A stretch of DNA of 5,895 nucleotides from Pseudomonadota bacterium (GCA_023419055.1 JAEZYO010000282.1:1-5895); one strand, 5' to 3'; shown: positions 1 to 5,895, counted from the first letter of the stretch. Numbers and translations are program-made. Notes: generated by a model from the letters alone, not told the origin.

Positions 1-329
1 AGGTCAATCGTTGCGGTGAGAGCAGCGCGGACTCTTCGGGGTGGCAGTGTTGTTATGCGTGGCAGGACGGGGACGAATATCAGTGTCGCTGTGAGGACGC
101 TCCCGCGGATCAGCAGGCGGCCGCCTACTGCGCGTCAGGGGCCGCCCTCGTCGAGGGCGAGGTCGTCGAACGCTGTCCGCCGACTCCACTCGACAACACC
201 ACCTACTGCGCCTTCGAAGGCGAGAGCTGCGATCCGGACTACCTCGACAAAAGGGGTCTGAGCGGTTGTTGCAAAGATCTGGCCTGCGTGAAGAACCAGC
301 ACCAGGTTCCGGTCTGCGTCGGGAAGTAG
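1..329 (+). CDS. Cysteine-rich, probably secreted protein, C-terminal part (5' end outside window)
   Basis: An open frame enters at the window edge (first full codon at 3) and ends at TAG 327-329, giving the last 108 residues. No function is recognised. The visible part has 13 cysteines: single ones, two Cys-Cys pairs (residues 16-17 and 89-90 of the visible part) and a CRC triplet (28-30). The last 33 residues have the spacing C-x12-CC-x4-C-x9-C, which resembles small disulfide-knotted domains. Such cysteine density is rare in cytosolic bacterial proteins and suggests an exported protein or lipoprotein with disulfides; the signal peptide would lie upstream and cannot be seen. The segment is acidic and polar, with no membrane span. 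The overlapping ATG-started frame at 16-261 is a shadow: it is Arg/Ser/Thr-rich, as expected of an off-frame in GC-rich DNA. The frame choice is fairly secure; the export claim is inference. Confidence 0.7.
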   Translation, partial: VNRCGESSADSSGWQCCYAWQDGDEYQCRCEDAPADQQAAAYCASGAALVEGEVVERCPPTPLDNTTYCAFEGESCDPDYLDKRGLSGCCKDLACVKNQHQVPVCVGK

Positions 330-341
330 GGCAGCGTCGCC

Positions 342-356
342 GCCCGCGTTGCGGGT
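342..356 (+). terminator. Short GC hairpin after the cysteine-rich gene
   Basis: CCCGC (343-347), loop GTT, GCGGG (351-355), with a possible flanking G-U pair (342/356). It starts 13 bases after the stop at 329 and lies before the next gene, a sensible place for a terminator. No T-run follows, so classic intrinsic termination is unlikely, and five-pair stems are common by chance at this GC content. Confidence 0.3.
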
Positions 357-385
357 AGGGACATTGACGCTTAAGGTAGAAGTCG

Positions 386-413
386 GTGTCGACCTCGGTG
401 GTGCCGTGTCGAC
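386..413 (+). repeat. Tandem 8-bp direct repeat GTGTCGAC near the first kinase start
   Basis: GTGTCGAC occurs at 386-393 and 406-413, exactly 20 bp apart (about two helical turns). Both copies lie between the alternative starts GTG 386 and ATG 425 of the hybrid kinase. If translation begins at ATG 425 they would be in the leader and could be an operator; if at GTG 386 they are coding. The core GTCGAC is itself palindromic. Confidence 0.25.
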
Positions 414-2341
414 GCGTTCAGACGATGTCTCTCTCGTCCCAGACCGGACGCGAGCCGGAGGGTGAGCCCGCCGCGCTCGACGGCCTGTTCGAGCACGTGC
501 CGGTGGGGCTCGTGGTGCTCGAGCGGGGCGCCATCCGTCGCGCGAATCCTGCGTTTGCCGCGCTGCTCGGTCGGTCGCCAGAGGAGCTCGTCGGGCGAGC
601 TCTCGAAGACGTCGTTTTCACGAGCACGCCCATGCCGCCGCTCCCGCGCACCGGGGCGCTCCAGCTCGACTGTGAGCTGCACGCGACGGATGGTCGGATC
701 TCCCTCGTGACGTTGGGCATCACCGCGCTCCCGTCTCCTGGCCTTCACGCCGTGTGCGCCACGGACCGAACGGTGGACCGCGTGGTGGAGCGGGAGCTGT
801 CTGCCCAGCGCGAGTTCCTGCGAACCGTCGTCGACACCGTCCCGGGCTTCGTCTTCGTCAAGGACTGGGACAGCCGGTTTCTCCTCGCCAATCGCGCGCT
901 CGCCGAGGCGTACGGCACGACCACGGAGGACATCGTGGGAAAGGCCGACATCGACTTCAACCCGAACGCGGAAGAAATCGAGCATTTCAGCCACGACGAT
1001 CGGCAGGTGATCAGGACTCGCGAGCCGAAGCTCATCCTGAGCGAGAAGGTCACCTTCGCCAGCGGTGAGATTCGCTGGCTGACCACGATCAAGGTTCCTG
1101 TCGTGGACGAGAAGGGGAACTGCTCCAGCGTGCTCGGCGTCGCGACGGACATCACGGACCTGAAGCGCTCGGAAGAAGCGCAGGCTCGGCTCAAGGAGCA
1201 GATGCTCGAGGCGCAGAAGCTCGAAAGCCTCGGGGTGCTGGCTGGCGGCATCGCCCATGACTTCAACAAATTGCTGCTCGCCATGCTCGGCAGCGCGGAG
1301 GCGGCCTTGCTCGAATTGTCGAGCGAGTCGCCGCTCCAGGGCGGGCTGCAGCGCATCCGGACCGCGGCGCTGCGAGCGGCGGAGCTCACGAACCAGCTGC
1401 TCGCCTTCACGGGGAAAGGCCATTTTACGGTCGAAACCATCGACCTGAACGCGCTCGTGCGAGACATGGCGGAGCTCCTCGAGATGACGAGCGGTCACCA
1501 CGCCGAGCTCCGCTACAAGTTCCAGGACGGGCTACCCGGGGTGACGGGCGACGTCGCCCAGCTTCGCCAGGTCGTGACGAGCCTCCTCACCAACGCCGCC
1601 GACGCGATCGGGGACGCTCCGGGGATCGTGACGCTCGAGACCGGGGTCGCCCATTTCGAAACCGGCGGCTTGCACGGCCTGGACGGCCCTCTCGACGCGG
1701 GAGAGTTCGTGTTCCTGCGCATCAGCGACAGCGGGGCGGGCATGGACGAGTCCACCCTGGGTCGCATCTTCGAGCCTTTCTTCTCGACCAAGTTCACCGG
1801 CCGCGGCCTCGGCCTGGCTGCGGTTCAAGGCATCGTGAGGGGGCACCGGGGCGCCATCGTCGTGAACAGCAAGCCGGGGGAGGGGAGCGTGTTCACGGTC
1901 TATCTTCCGTCGAGCGACAAGGCGCCCCGCTCGGCGAGGGGGCTCGTCCCCGCGACCCCGGGGGGCGCTCCGAGCGCGCGGACCGTGCTCGTCATCGATG
2001 ACGAGCCGCTCATCTGTTTCACCACGCGCCAGCTCCTCGAGCTCTCGGGTTACGACGTCCTGACCGCGACGAGCGGGGCCGAAGCCGTCGAGCTCTTTGG
2101 ACGCGAGCCCGGGCGCGTCGAGGCGGTCTTGCTCGACTTGACCATGCCGGGCATCCCCGCCGACGAGATCCTCGCCGCGCTCAGGCGCAAGCGGCCCGAC
2201 ATCAAGGTGGTGCTCATGAGCGGCTACGACGAGCAGGAGATCAGGGCTCGGCTGCACAGCGCGACCATCGCCGGCTTTCTGCAGAAGCCGTTCACGATCG
2301 ATCAGCTGAACGACTCGCTCACGCGCGTGCTGCCGCGATAG
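386..2341 (+). CDS. Soluble hybrid histidine kinase, PAS-PAS-HisKA-HATPase-REC (HK1)
   Basis: Predicted cytosolic sensor kinase: PAS input controls autophosphorylation on His, then transfer to its own receiver. Domains: degenerate PAS about 31-128; second PAS about 142-262 (motif PGFVFVKD...RFLLANRALAE); HisKA with GGIAHDFNKLL, phospho-His H291; HATPase with N-box N403, D448-S-G-A-G-M, FEPFFSTK from 462 and GRGLGLA 472-478; linker about 509-531; receiver from 532 with D538/D539, phosphoacceptor D584, S612 and K634, all intact. No signal peptide or membrane span. Odd point: the H-box reads HDFNK instead of HDFNN (K295, codon AAA at 1268-1270), replacing the +4 residue linked to phosphatase activity in HisKA proteins. 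Start: GTG 386 has AAGG at 373-376 with a 9-base spacer; ATG 425 (638 residues) has no clear ribosome site but is a real alternative, since residues 1-13 belong to no domain. No response regulator gene adjoins it, so its partner is unknown. Confidence 0.93.
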   Translation: MSTSVVPCRRVQTMSLSSQTGREPEGEPAALDGLFEHVPVGLVVLERGAIRRANPAFAALLGRSPEELVGRALEDVVFTSTPMPPLPRTGALQLDCELHATDGRISLVTLGITALPSPGLHAVCATDRTVDRVVERELSAQREFLRTVVDTVPGFVFVKDWDSRFLLANRALAEAYGTTTEDIVGKADIDFNPNAEEIEHFSHDDRQVIRTREPKLILSEKVTFASGEIRWLTTIKVPVVDEKGNCSSVLGVATDITDLKRSEEAQARLKEQMLEAQKLESLGVLAGGIAHDFNKLLLAMLGSAEAALLELSSESPLQGGLQRIRTAALRAAELTNQLLAFTGKGHFTVETIDLNALVRDMAELLEMTSGHHAELRYKFQDGLPGVTGDVAQLRQVVTSLLTNAADAIGDAPGIVTLETGVAHFETGGLHGLDGPLDAGEFVFLRISDSGAGMDESTLGRIFEPFFSTKFTGRGLGLAAVQGIVRGHRGAIVVNSKPGEGSVFTVYLPSSDKAPRSARGLVPATPGGAPSARTVLVIDDEPLICFTTRQLLELSGYDVLTATSGAEAVELFGREPGRVEAVLLDLTMPGIPADEILAALRRKRPDIKVVLMSGYDEQEIRARLHSATIAGFLQKPFTIDQLNDSLTRVLPR

Positions 2342-2391
2342 GGGAGCTTTCGAGCACGCCTAGAGCCACAGACGAAATGATCGAGTGCGTT

Positions 2392-2471
2392 GCCGCGAAG
2401 CGGCCGCGTGGGGTGAGGCCCCGCGGAATCTCCTCCTTCGAGGATCGCGAAGCGCGTCACTTCCGCGGGGC
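2392..2471 (+). promoter_or_regulatory. Cluster of overlapping stem-loops between HK1 and the methyltransferase
   Basis: This part of the 238-base gap holds several inverted repeats. GCCGC/GCGGC (2392-2396/2400-2404) has a 3-base loop. CCGC-GT-GGGG (2404-2413) pairs with CCCCGCGG (2419-2426), leaving a two-base bulge. GCCCCGCGGAA (2418-2428) pairs perfectly over 11 bp with TTCCGCGGGGC (2461-2471); its 32-base loop holds a further stem, CTTCG/CGAAG (2436-2440/2448-2452). The middle arm cannot be in both of the larger stems at once. No T-run follows any of them. It could be a factor-dependent terminator zone for HK1 or a folded leader of the methyltransferase. The rest of the gap (2472-2579) shows no convincing promoter and no small gene. 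Confidence 0.4.
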
Positions 2472-2579
2472 GGGGCGGCGAGTGCCCGATGACCAACACA
2501 CAGAGGACACCGAACGGGTTGAAAACCGATCGGTGCTCTAGGGGTCGACCGGCAAATTCCCGTGTGCTAGCGAGCGCCT

Positions 2580-3659
2580 ATGAGCAAGCCGATTCAGCGC
2601 AGGAATCAACGGGAAACGAATCAGGTGCTGCTGAAGCAAGCCATGCTCCGGCGCCTGCCCCGTCGCGTCTCGGCACAGGGCGAGGTGACGCTACCCGCCG
2701 TCCCGTCGCTCCTCGAGCACCACGTCCAGGCGCTGCACACGACCTTCGCTCAGCTCGGTCGTGTCTTCAGCGAAGAGGATACCGCCCGCTTGCGGAAGAT
2801 CCTCGAGAAGAAGCTGACGGACGGATTCCGCGCGTCTCCGTACGCGAAGGTGGTGGTCAAGTACCAGACCGACGAGCCGCCCTCGACCCTGCTCTCGTAC
2901 AACGTCTCGCTCAAGATCATGACGATCGCCGACGAGTACGATCGCTGGGTCAACACTCGGAAGCCACCGCTCTTCGGCGCGCACGCGGACTCGAAGCTCC
3001 TCGCGCTCGCGCGCTCGCTCGGGGAGCCCAAGGACGTGCCGGTGCTCGACGTGGGTGCGGGGACCGGCCGCAACGCCCTACCGCTCGCCCGCGCCGGCTT
3101 CCCGACGGACGCCATCGAGCTTGCCCCCGCGCTCGCGAAGATCCTGCGCGAGGAGATCGAAAAGGCGGGCCTCTCGGTGCGCGTCTTCGAAGGGGACGCT
3201 CTGGGAGGCGAGCTCGACGTACCGGAGAACCACTACAAGGTCGTGGTGCTGGCCGAGGTCATCGCCTCGCACATCCGCGACGTCGAGCAATGTCGGGTGC
3301 TCTTCGACGGGGCCGCGACCGCGCTCGCCCCGGGCGGCCTGCTCTTGTTCAGCGCCTTCCTTTCGAGCGACGGGTACAAGCCCGACGGCCTCGCGCGCGA
3401 GCTGTCTCAGGTCTTCTGGTGCAACCTCTTCACGCGGGCCGACATGGCAAAGGCGATGGAGGGGCTCCCTCTCGAGCTCGTTTCGGACGAGTCCACGTTC
3501 GAATTCGAGAAGGCCCACCTCGGGGCCGACGCCTGGCCGCCCACCGGCTGGTTCGAGGAGTGGAGCAACGGTCTCGATCTGTTCGACGTCCCGCTCGGAA
3601 AGGCACCCATGGAGCTCCGGTGGCTCGTCTATCGCAAGAAGTCACACGTTTCCGCGTGA
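2580..3659 (+). CDS. Class I SAM-dependent methyltransferase, TehB-like core
   Basis: Predicted soluble 359-residue methyltransferase using S-adenosylmethionine. The Rossmann core starts near 152: motif I VLDVGAGTGR at 155-164 (D157, G159, G161, G163), acidic ribose-binding residue E180 ending the second strand (DAIE), D206 in FEGDA, then YKVVVLAEV (219-227) and the post-core PGGLLLFSAF (251-260). Motif I followed by GRNALPLARAGF resembles TehB/tellurite-resistance-related methyltransferases, but the substrate cannot be read from sequence. The first 150 residues are not part of the catalytic fold: a basic tail, a helical stretch (about 45-85) and an ADEYDRWVNTRKPPLFGAH segment (117-135) that looks like a conserved family extension, by memory rather than search. 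ATG 2580 lacks a clear Shine-Dalgarno; GTG 2622 region or ATG 2643 could be used without harming the core. It stands 238 bases after HK1 and is followed by a stem-loop, so it is probably its own transcript. Confidence 0.87.
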   Translation: MSKPIQRRNQRETNQVLLKQAMLRRLPRRVSAQGEVTLPAVPSLLEHHVQALHTTFAQLGRVFSEEDTARLRKILEKKLTDGFRASPYAKVVVKYQTDEPPSTLLSYNVSLKIMTIADEYDRWVNTRKPPLFGAHADSKLLALARSLGEPKDVPVLDVGAGTGRNALPLARAGFPTDAIELAPALAKILREEIEKAGLSVRVFEGDALGGELDVPENHYKVVVLAEVIASHIRDVEQCRVLFDGAATALAPGGLLLFSAFLSSDGYKPDGLARELSQVFWCNLFTRADMAKAMEGLPLELVSDESTFEFEKAHLGADAWPPTGWFEEWSNGLDLFDVPLGKAPMELRWLVYRKKSHVSA

Positions 3660-3687
3660 GCCTGGGCGGAGCGCATCGCGCGGAAAC
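3648..3687 (+). terminator. 12-bp stem-loop including the methyltransferase stop codon
   Basis: GTTTCCGCGTGA (3648-3659) pairs with TCGCGCGGAAAC (3676-3687): 11 Watson-Crick pairs and one G-U, with a 16-base loop. The 5' arm contains the last three codons and the TGA (3657-3659). It is the longest near-perfect inverted repeat I found in the window. No T-run follows (next bases AGGGGCTCG), so it may act as a factor-assisted terminator or protect the mRNA 3' end rather than be a textbook intrinsic terminator. Confidence 0.5.
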
Positions 3688-3693
3688 AGGGGC

Positions 3694-3711
3694 TCGTCAC
3701 TGTTTCGTCAC
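3694..3711 (+). promoter_or_regulatory. 7-4-7 direct repeat, Pho-box-like candidate operator
   Basis: TCGTCAC (3694-3700), TGTT, TCGTCAC (3705-3711): two identical heptamers with an 11-bp period, followed by AT-rich CAAATT. This is the layout of sites bound head-to-tail by PhoB/OmpR-family regulators; each half matches five of seven positions of CTGTCAC (GTCAC core). It lies 92 bases before ATG 3803 of the second kinase and just after the putative methyltransferase terminator, where a promoter would be expected. No convincing -10 element at the usual spacing is visible. The regulator's identity is inference. Confidence 0.35.
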
Positions 3712-3802
3712 CAAATTCCGGCCTTTGTGCGTCTCAGGTTGATGCCACACTCATCCTGATGGCTTGACGGGCGGGAGGCCTGTATTCTTTGCCGAGTTCG
3801 GC

Positions 3803-5404
3803 ATGGCCAAGCACGAAGGATCTTCCGAGGAAGAGCTCGCGACGCCGGCCGAGCCAACCCGCGAGGGTGTTACGGAACGCGGCGCGGACGAGCTGCGTGA
3901 GGCCCGCGACAAGCTGCGCGTGGCGCTCGCGATTTCGAGGATGACGCTCTTCAGCTACTTCCCCGCCGCGCGTCGACCGGAGCGCGCGGAGCTCTCCTGG
4001 GACTCCTCGGCGCGCGACGTGCTGGGGACGGAGCCTCCGAGCACGCTCGCGGACTACCTCGACCTGATTCACCCCGAAGATCGCAAGCTCGTCGGTGCGC
4101 GCCTGAAGCTCGCGGTCGAGCGCAGAGCCTTCCCCGACCTCGAGCACCGCATCCTGATCAAGGGCCAGACGCGCTGGGTGCTCTCGCGCGCGGAGGTGGT
4201 CGACGATCCGGCGGGCCCGCGCTTGATCGGCGGCGTCGTCGACGTCTCGGAGCGCCGGCTGATGGAGGAGAAGCTCCGTCAGGCCCAGAAGATGGAAGCG
4301 CTGGGCGAGCTCACCGCCGGCCTCGCCCACAACTTCAACAACGCCTTGATGGCGATCCTGCCGAACCTCGAGCACGCTTCCCGGCACGCTCCGGAGGACG
4401 TCACGGGGCTCCTCACGGTGGCTCGTCACGCCGCGGAGCGGGCCGCGCGCCTGGTGCGCGAGCTCATGGTGTTCGCGGGCGGGCAGCGCTACGGCGAGCG
4501 CCGGGACGAGGCGGTGACGCTCGTCGTCCAGCGCGCCGTGGAGCTTTGCCGATCCACCTTCTCGCGCCAGATCGCCGTGGATCTCGACCTCGGCACTGAG
4601 ATGCCTTTCCTTGCCATGGACGGCGCGCAGGTGGAGCACGCCGTGATGAACGTGTGCATCAACGCGCGCGACGCGCTCGAGGGGGTGAGCGGTCGCACCC
4701 CGACGCTGCGAGTCGAGGTGCGCCGAGTGCCCGCGGGCGCGGTCGAGCTCGGCCCCTCCCCGAAGGCCCACCTCGAGCACGCGCGCATCCGCGTCTCCGA
4801 CAACGGCACCGGCATGAGCGAGGAGGTGCGACACCGGATCTTCGAGCCGTTCTTCACGACGAAGGACATCGGCAAGGGGACCGGGCTCGGCCTGTCGACG
4901 ACCTACGCCATCGTCCGCGAGCACTCGGGCTTCATCACCTGCGAATCCAGGGAGGGGCAGGGGACGTCGTTCAGTCTGTACTTGCCGGTGGAGCGCATCG
5001 GCCGCCGTAAGGATTCGGGTGTCCTCATGTTGCCGGCGCCGAAGGGCGACGAGCTTTTGCTCGTAGTGGACGACGATCCGGTCGTGCGCGGCGTGACGGC
5101 GCGCGTGCTCGCCTCCGGTGGCTACCGCATCCTGGAAGCTTCGGACGGCTCTCAAGGTCTCTCGGTTTTCGAGCAAAAGCGCGAGAGCATCGGGCTCGTG
5201 TTGCTCGATGAGTCCATGCCCGGCATCGCGGGTCACGAGGTCCTGGCCAAAATGCTCACCCTCGAGCCGTCGGCGCGGGTCGCGATGTTCACCGGAGTGC
5301 AGCCCGCCCCCGAACAGCTAGCCGGTGCCCGCGCGGTCATCCGCAAGCCGGTGGGAGCGAACGAGCTCCTCTGGCGCGTGCGCGAGCTCTTGGACGGCGC
5401 GTAG
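3803..5404 (+). CDS. Soluble hybrid histidine kinase, PAS-HisKA-HATPase-REC (HK2)
   Basis: 533-residue predicted cytosolic sensor kinase. Domains: polar N-terminus with a helix about 25-45; one PAS fold about 40-150 with the LDLIHPEDR signature (86-94); HisKA with [22 protein letters not shown], phospho-His H176; HATPase with N287, D333-[13 protein letters not shown] from 347 and GKGTGLGL 357-364; receiver from about 417 with D423-D425, phosphoacceptor D469, T497 and K515, all conserved. No membrane segment. Odd point: residue +1 to the His is Asn (N177) instead of the usual Asp/Glu base; +4 N180 is kept. Start: ATG 3803 is preferred, with a weak GAG at 3794-3796 six bases upstream; the frame is open back to TTG 3764, which lacks a ribosome site and would add 13 residues outside any domain. 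It has the same plan as the first kinase minus one PAS, and the two diverge enough not to be a recent duplication. The phosphoesterase follows 25 bases later, suggesting co-transcription. Confidence 0.93.
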   Translation: MAKHEGSSEEELATPAEPTREGVTERGADELREARDKLRVALAISRMTLFSYFPAARRPERAELSWDSSARDVLGTEPPSTLADYLDLIHPEDRKLVGARLKLAVERRAFPDLEHRILIKGQTRWVLSRAEVVDDPAGPRLIGGVVDVSERRLMEEKLRQAQKMEALGELTAGLAHNFNNALMAILPNLEHASRHAPEDVTGLLTVARHAAERAARLVRELMVFAGGQRYGERRDEAVTLVVQRAVELCRSTFSRQIAVDLDLGTEMPFLAMDGAQVEHAVMNVCINARDALEGVSGRTPTLRVEVRRVPAGAVELGPSPKAHLEHARIRVSDNGTGMSEEVRHRIFEPFFTTKDIGKGTGLGLSTTYAIVREHSGFITCESREGQGTSFSLYLPVERIGRRKDSGVLMLPAPKGDELLLVVDDDPVVRGVTARVLASGGYRILEASDGSQGLSVFEQKRESIGLVLLDESMPGIAGHEVLAKMLTLEPSARVAMFTGVQPAPEQLAGARAVIRKPVGANELLWRVRELLDGA

Positions 5405-5405
5405 C

Positions 5406-5428
5406 TCTCGGGTAGCGTATTTCCGAGA
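5406..5428 (+). promoter_or_regulatory. Small hairpin over the phosphoesterase ribosome-binding region
   Basis: TCTCGG (5406-5411) and CCGAGA (5423-5428) form a perfect 6-bp inverted repeat with an 11-base loop. It fills nearly the whole HK2-phosphoesterase gap and ends one base before ATG 5430. The only ribosome-site-like bases (GAGA 5425-5428) lie in the 3' arm, so folding would hide them. Six pairs are not far above chance. Confidence 0.25.
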
Positions 5429-5429
5429 C

Positions 5430-5895
5430 ATGGCGGCGCGCACGTTCGCAATCGGCGACATCCACGGCGAGACGTCGCACCTGTTCAAGTTGCTCTCCTG
5501 CCTCCCGAAGCTCGGGCCGGAGGACACGCTGGTCTTCCTCGGAGACTACGTGGACCGCGGCCCTCGTTCGGCTCAGGTGGTCGACTACGTGCGGCAGCTG
5601 TCGAACACGATCGAGGCCAAGGTGGTCGCGCTTCGCGGCAACCACGAGGACGCCTGGCTGCGCGTGATCGATCGCGGCTGGAACGCTTTCGTCGCTCCGC
5701 CGAGCAACGGCTGTCTGGCGGCGCTCAGGTCCTATACCGGCGGCGAAGTGCCGGCCGAAGACGCGCTTCCGAACGACGACGAGGAGCGCCAGCTGCTCGA
5801 GAGCGGGAAGTTCTTTCCGCCCGACGTGGTGGAGTGGTTCCGCTCGCTGCCGTTCTGGTACGAGGACGAGCACGCCATCTACGTACACGCGGGGT
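5430..5895 (+). CDS. PPP-family metallophosphoesterase, N-terminal part (3' end outside window)
   Basis: First 155 residues of a calcineurin-like phosphoesterase of the PPP type, the fold shared by serine/threonine protein phosphatases and the symmetrical diadenosine tetraphosphatase ApaH. Two-metal active-site motifs appear in order and at family spacing: GDIHG 9-13 (D10, H12), GDYVDRG 38-44 (D39, D42, R43), GNHE 70-73 (N71, H72) and YVHAG 151-155 (H153) just before the window ends. At least one more metal His and the C-terminus are missing from view. No signal peptide is evident, so it is probably cytosolic. The visible motifs cannot separate a protein phosphatase from a dinucleoside polyphosphate hydrolase; the insertion of about 60 residues between GNHE and the VHAG strand (rich in Asp/Glu at 110-119) may help decide. 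ATG 5430 fits: it is seven codons before the motif strand and has a weak GAGA nearby. The 25-base gap suggests one transcript with HK2. Confidence 0.9.
   Translation, partial: MAARTFAIGDIHGETSHLFKLLSCLPKLGPEDTLVFLGDYVDRGPRSAQVVDYVRQLSNTIEAKVVALRGNHEDAWLRVIDRGWNAFVAPPSNGCLAALRSYTGGEVPAEDALPNDDEERQLLESGKFFPPDVVEWFRSLPFWYEDEHAIYVHAG

Noticed and set aside
364..392. TTGACG as a -35 element for the first kinase
   Set aside because: The position 17 bases downstream reads TGTCGA, a poor -10, and would overlap the preferred start codon.
371..1501. 376-codon open frame on the - strand
   Set aside because: Antisense to the PAS and HisKA regions of the first kinase, with the same low-complexity Arg/Glu/His composition and no domain.
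1532..2257. 241-codon - strand frame
   Set aside because: Antisense to the HATPase and receiver domains of the first kinase; no motif of its own.
2466..2480. G-rich run as a possible G-quadruplex
   Set aside because: Only two runs of four Gs and one pair are present, short of the four runs needed; base composition explains it.
2525..2534. Perfect 10-bp palindrome ACCGATCGGT, 45 bases before the methyltransferase start, with TTGAAA just upstream
   Set aside because: A palindrome of this size is expected several times by chance in a window of this length, and no -10 element is found at the right distance from TTGAAA.
2489..3742. 417-codon + strand frame starting upstream of the methyltransferase
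   Set aside because: It overlaps the methyltransferase in another frame and is Arg/Gly/Ala-rich throughout. The methyltransferase frame carries clear SAM-binding motifs, so this is a shadow; it is also not a leader peptide, because it has no early stop.
3764..3788. TTGACG followed by TATTCT as a sigma-70-like promoter for the second kinase
   Set aside because: The spacer is only 13 bases, too short for a functional -35/-10 pair.
3734..5236. 500-codon open frame on the - strand
   Set aside because: It is antisense to the second kinase, whose domains are unmistakable. Its protein is Arg/His/Glu/Ala-rich without a recognisable motif, as expected from reverse-frame reading of GC-rich codons.

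Overview
The window is a GC-rich stretch of bacterial chromosome. All five recognisable genes read on the + strand. High third-position GC, soluble PAS-type hybrid histidine kinases and a cysteine-rich, probably secreted protein suggest a large-genome deltaproteobacterial lineage such as Myxococcota (Polyangia-like). That assignment is inference from style; no rRNA or marker gene is present.

Layout: (1) 1-329, the 3' end of a cysteine-rich, probably exported protein, cut by the window start. (2) 386-2341, a 651-residue soluble hybrid histidine kinase, PAS-PAS-HisKA-HATPase-REC (HK1 here). (3) 2342-2579, a 238-base gap with several overlapping, partly mutually exclusive stem-loops. (4) 2580-3659, a 359-residue class I SAM-dependent methyltransferase with a TehB-like SAM-binding core and a conserved-looking N-terminal extension. 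A 12-bp stem-loop begins in its last codons and includes its stop. (5) 3660-3802, a gap with two 7-bp direct repeats in a 7-4-7 layout, like a Pho box or other OmpR-family site. (6) 3803-5404, a second soluble hybrid histidine kinase, PAS-HisKA-HATPase-REC (HK2). (7) 5430-5895, the first 155 codons of a PPP-type metallophosphoesterase, 25 bases after HK2 and cut by the window end.

How they may work together: both kinases lack membrane segments and end in an intact receiver domain, and neither is next to a gene for a DNA-binding response regulator. They probably read cytosolic signals through PAS domains and pass phosphate to partners encoded elsewhere. The most notable point is that the two H-boxes differ from the usual H-D-F-N-N in opposite ways. 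HK1 keeps the acidic residue after the histidine but has Lys at +4, where Asn/Thr supports phosphatase activity. HK2 keeps Asn at +4 but has Asn instead of Asp/Glu at +1, where the acid supports autokinase activity. This raises the possibility of a kinase-biased and a phosphatase-biased enzyme encoded near each other. HK2 and the phosphoesterase are close enough to be co-transcribed; the methyltransferase appears to be its own unit. No mobile element, tRNA, rRNA or CRISPR array was seen.
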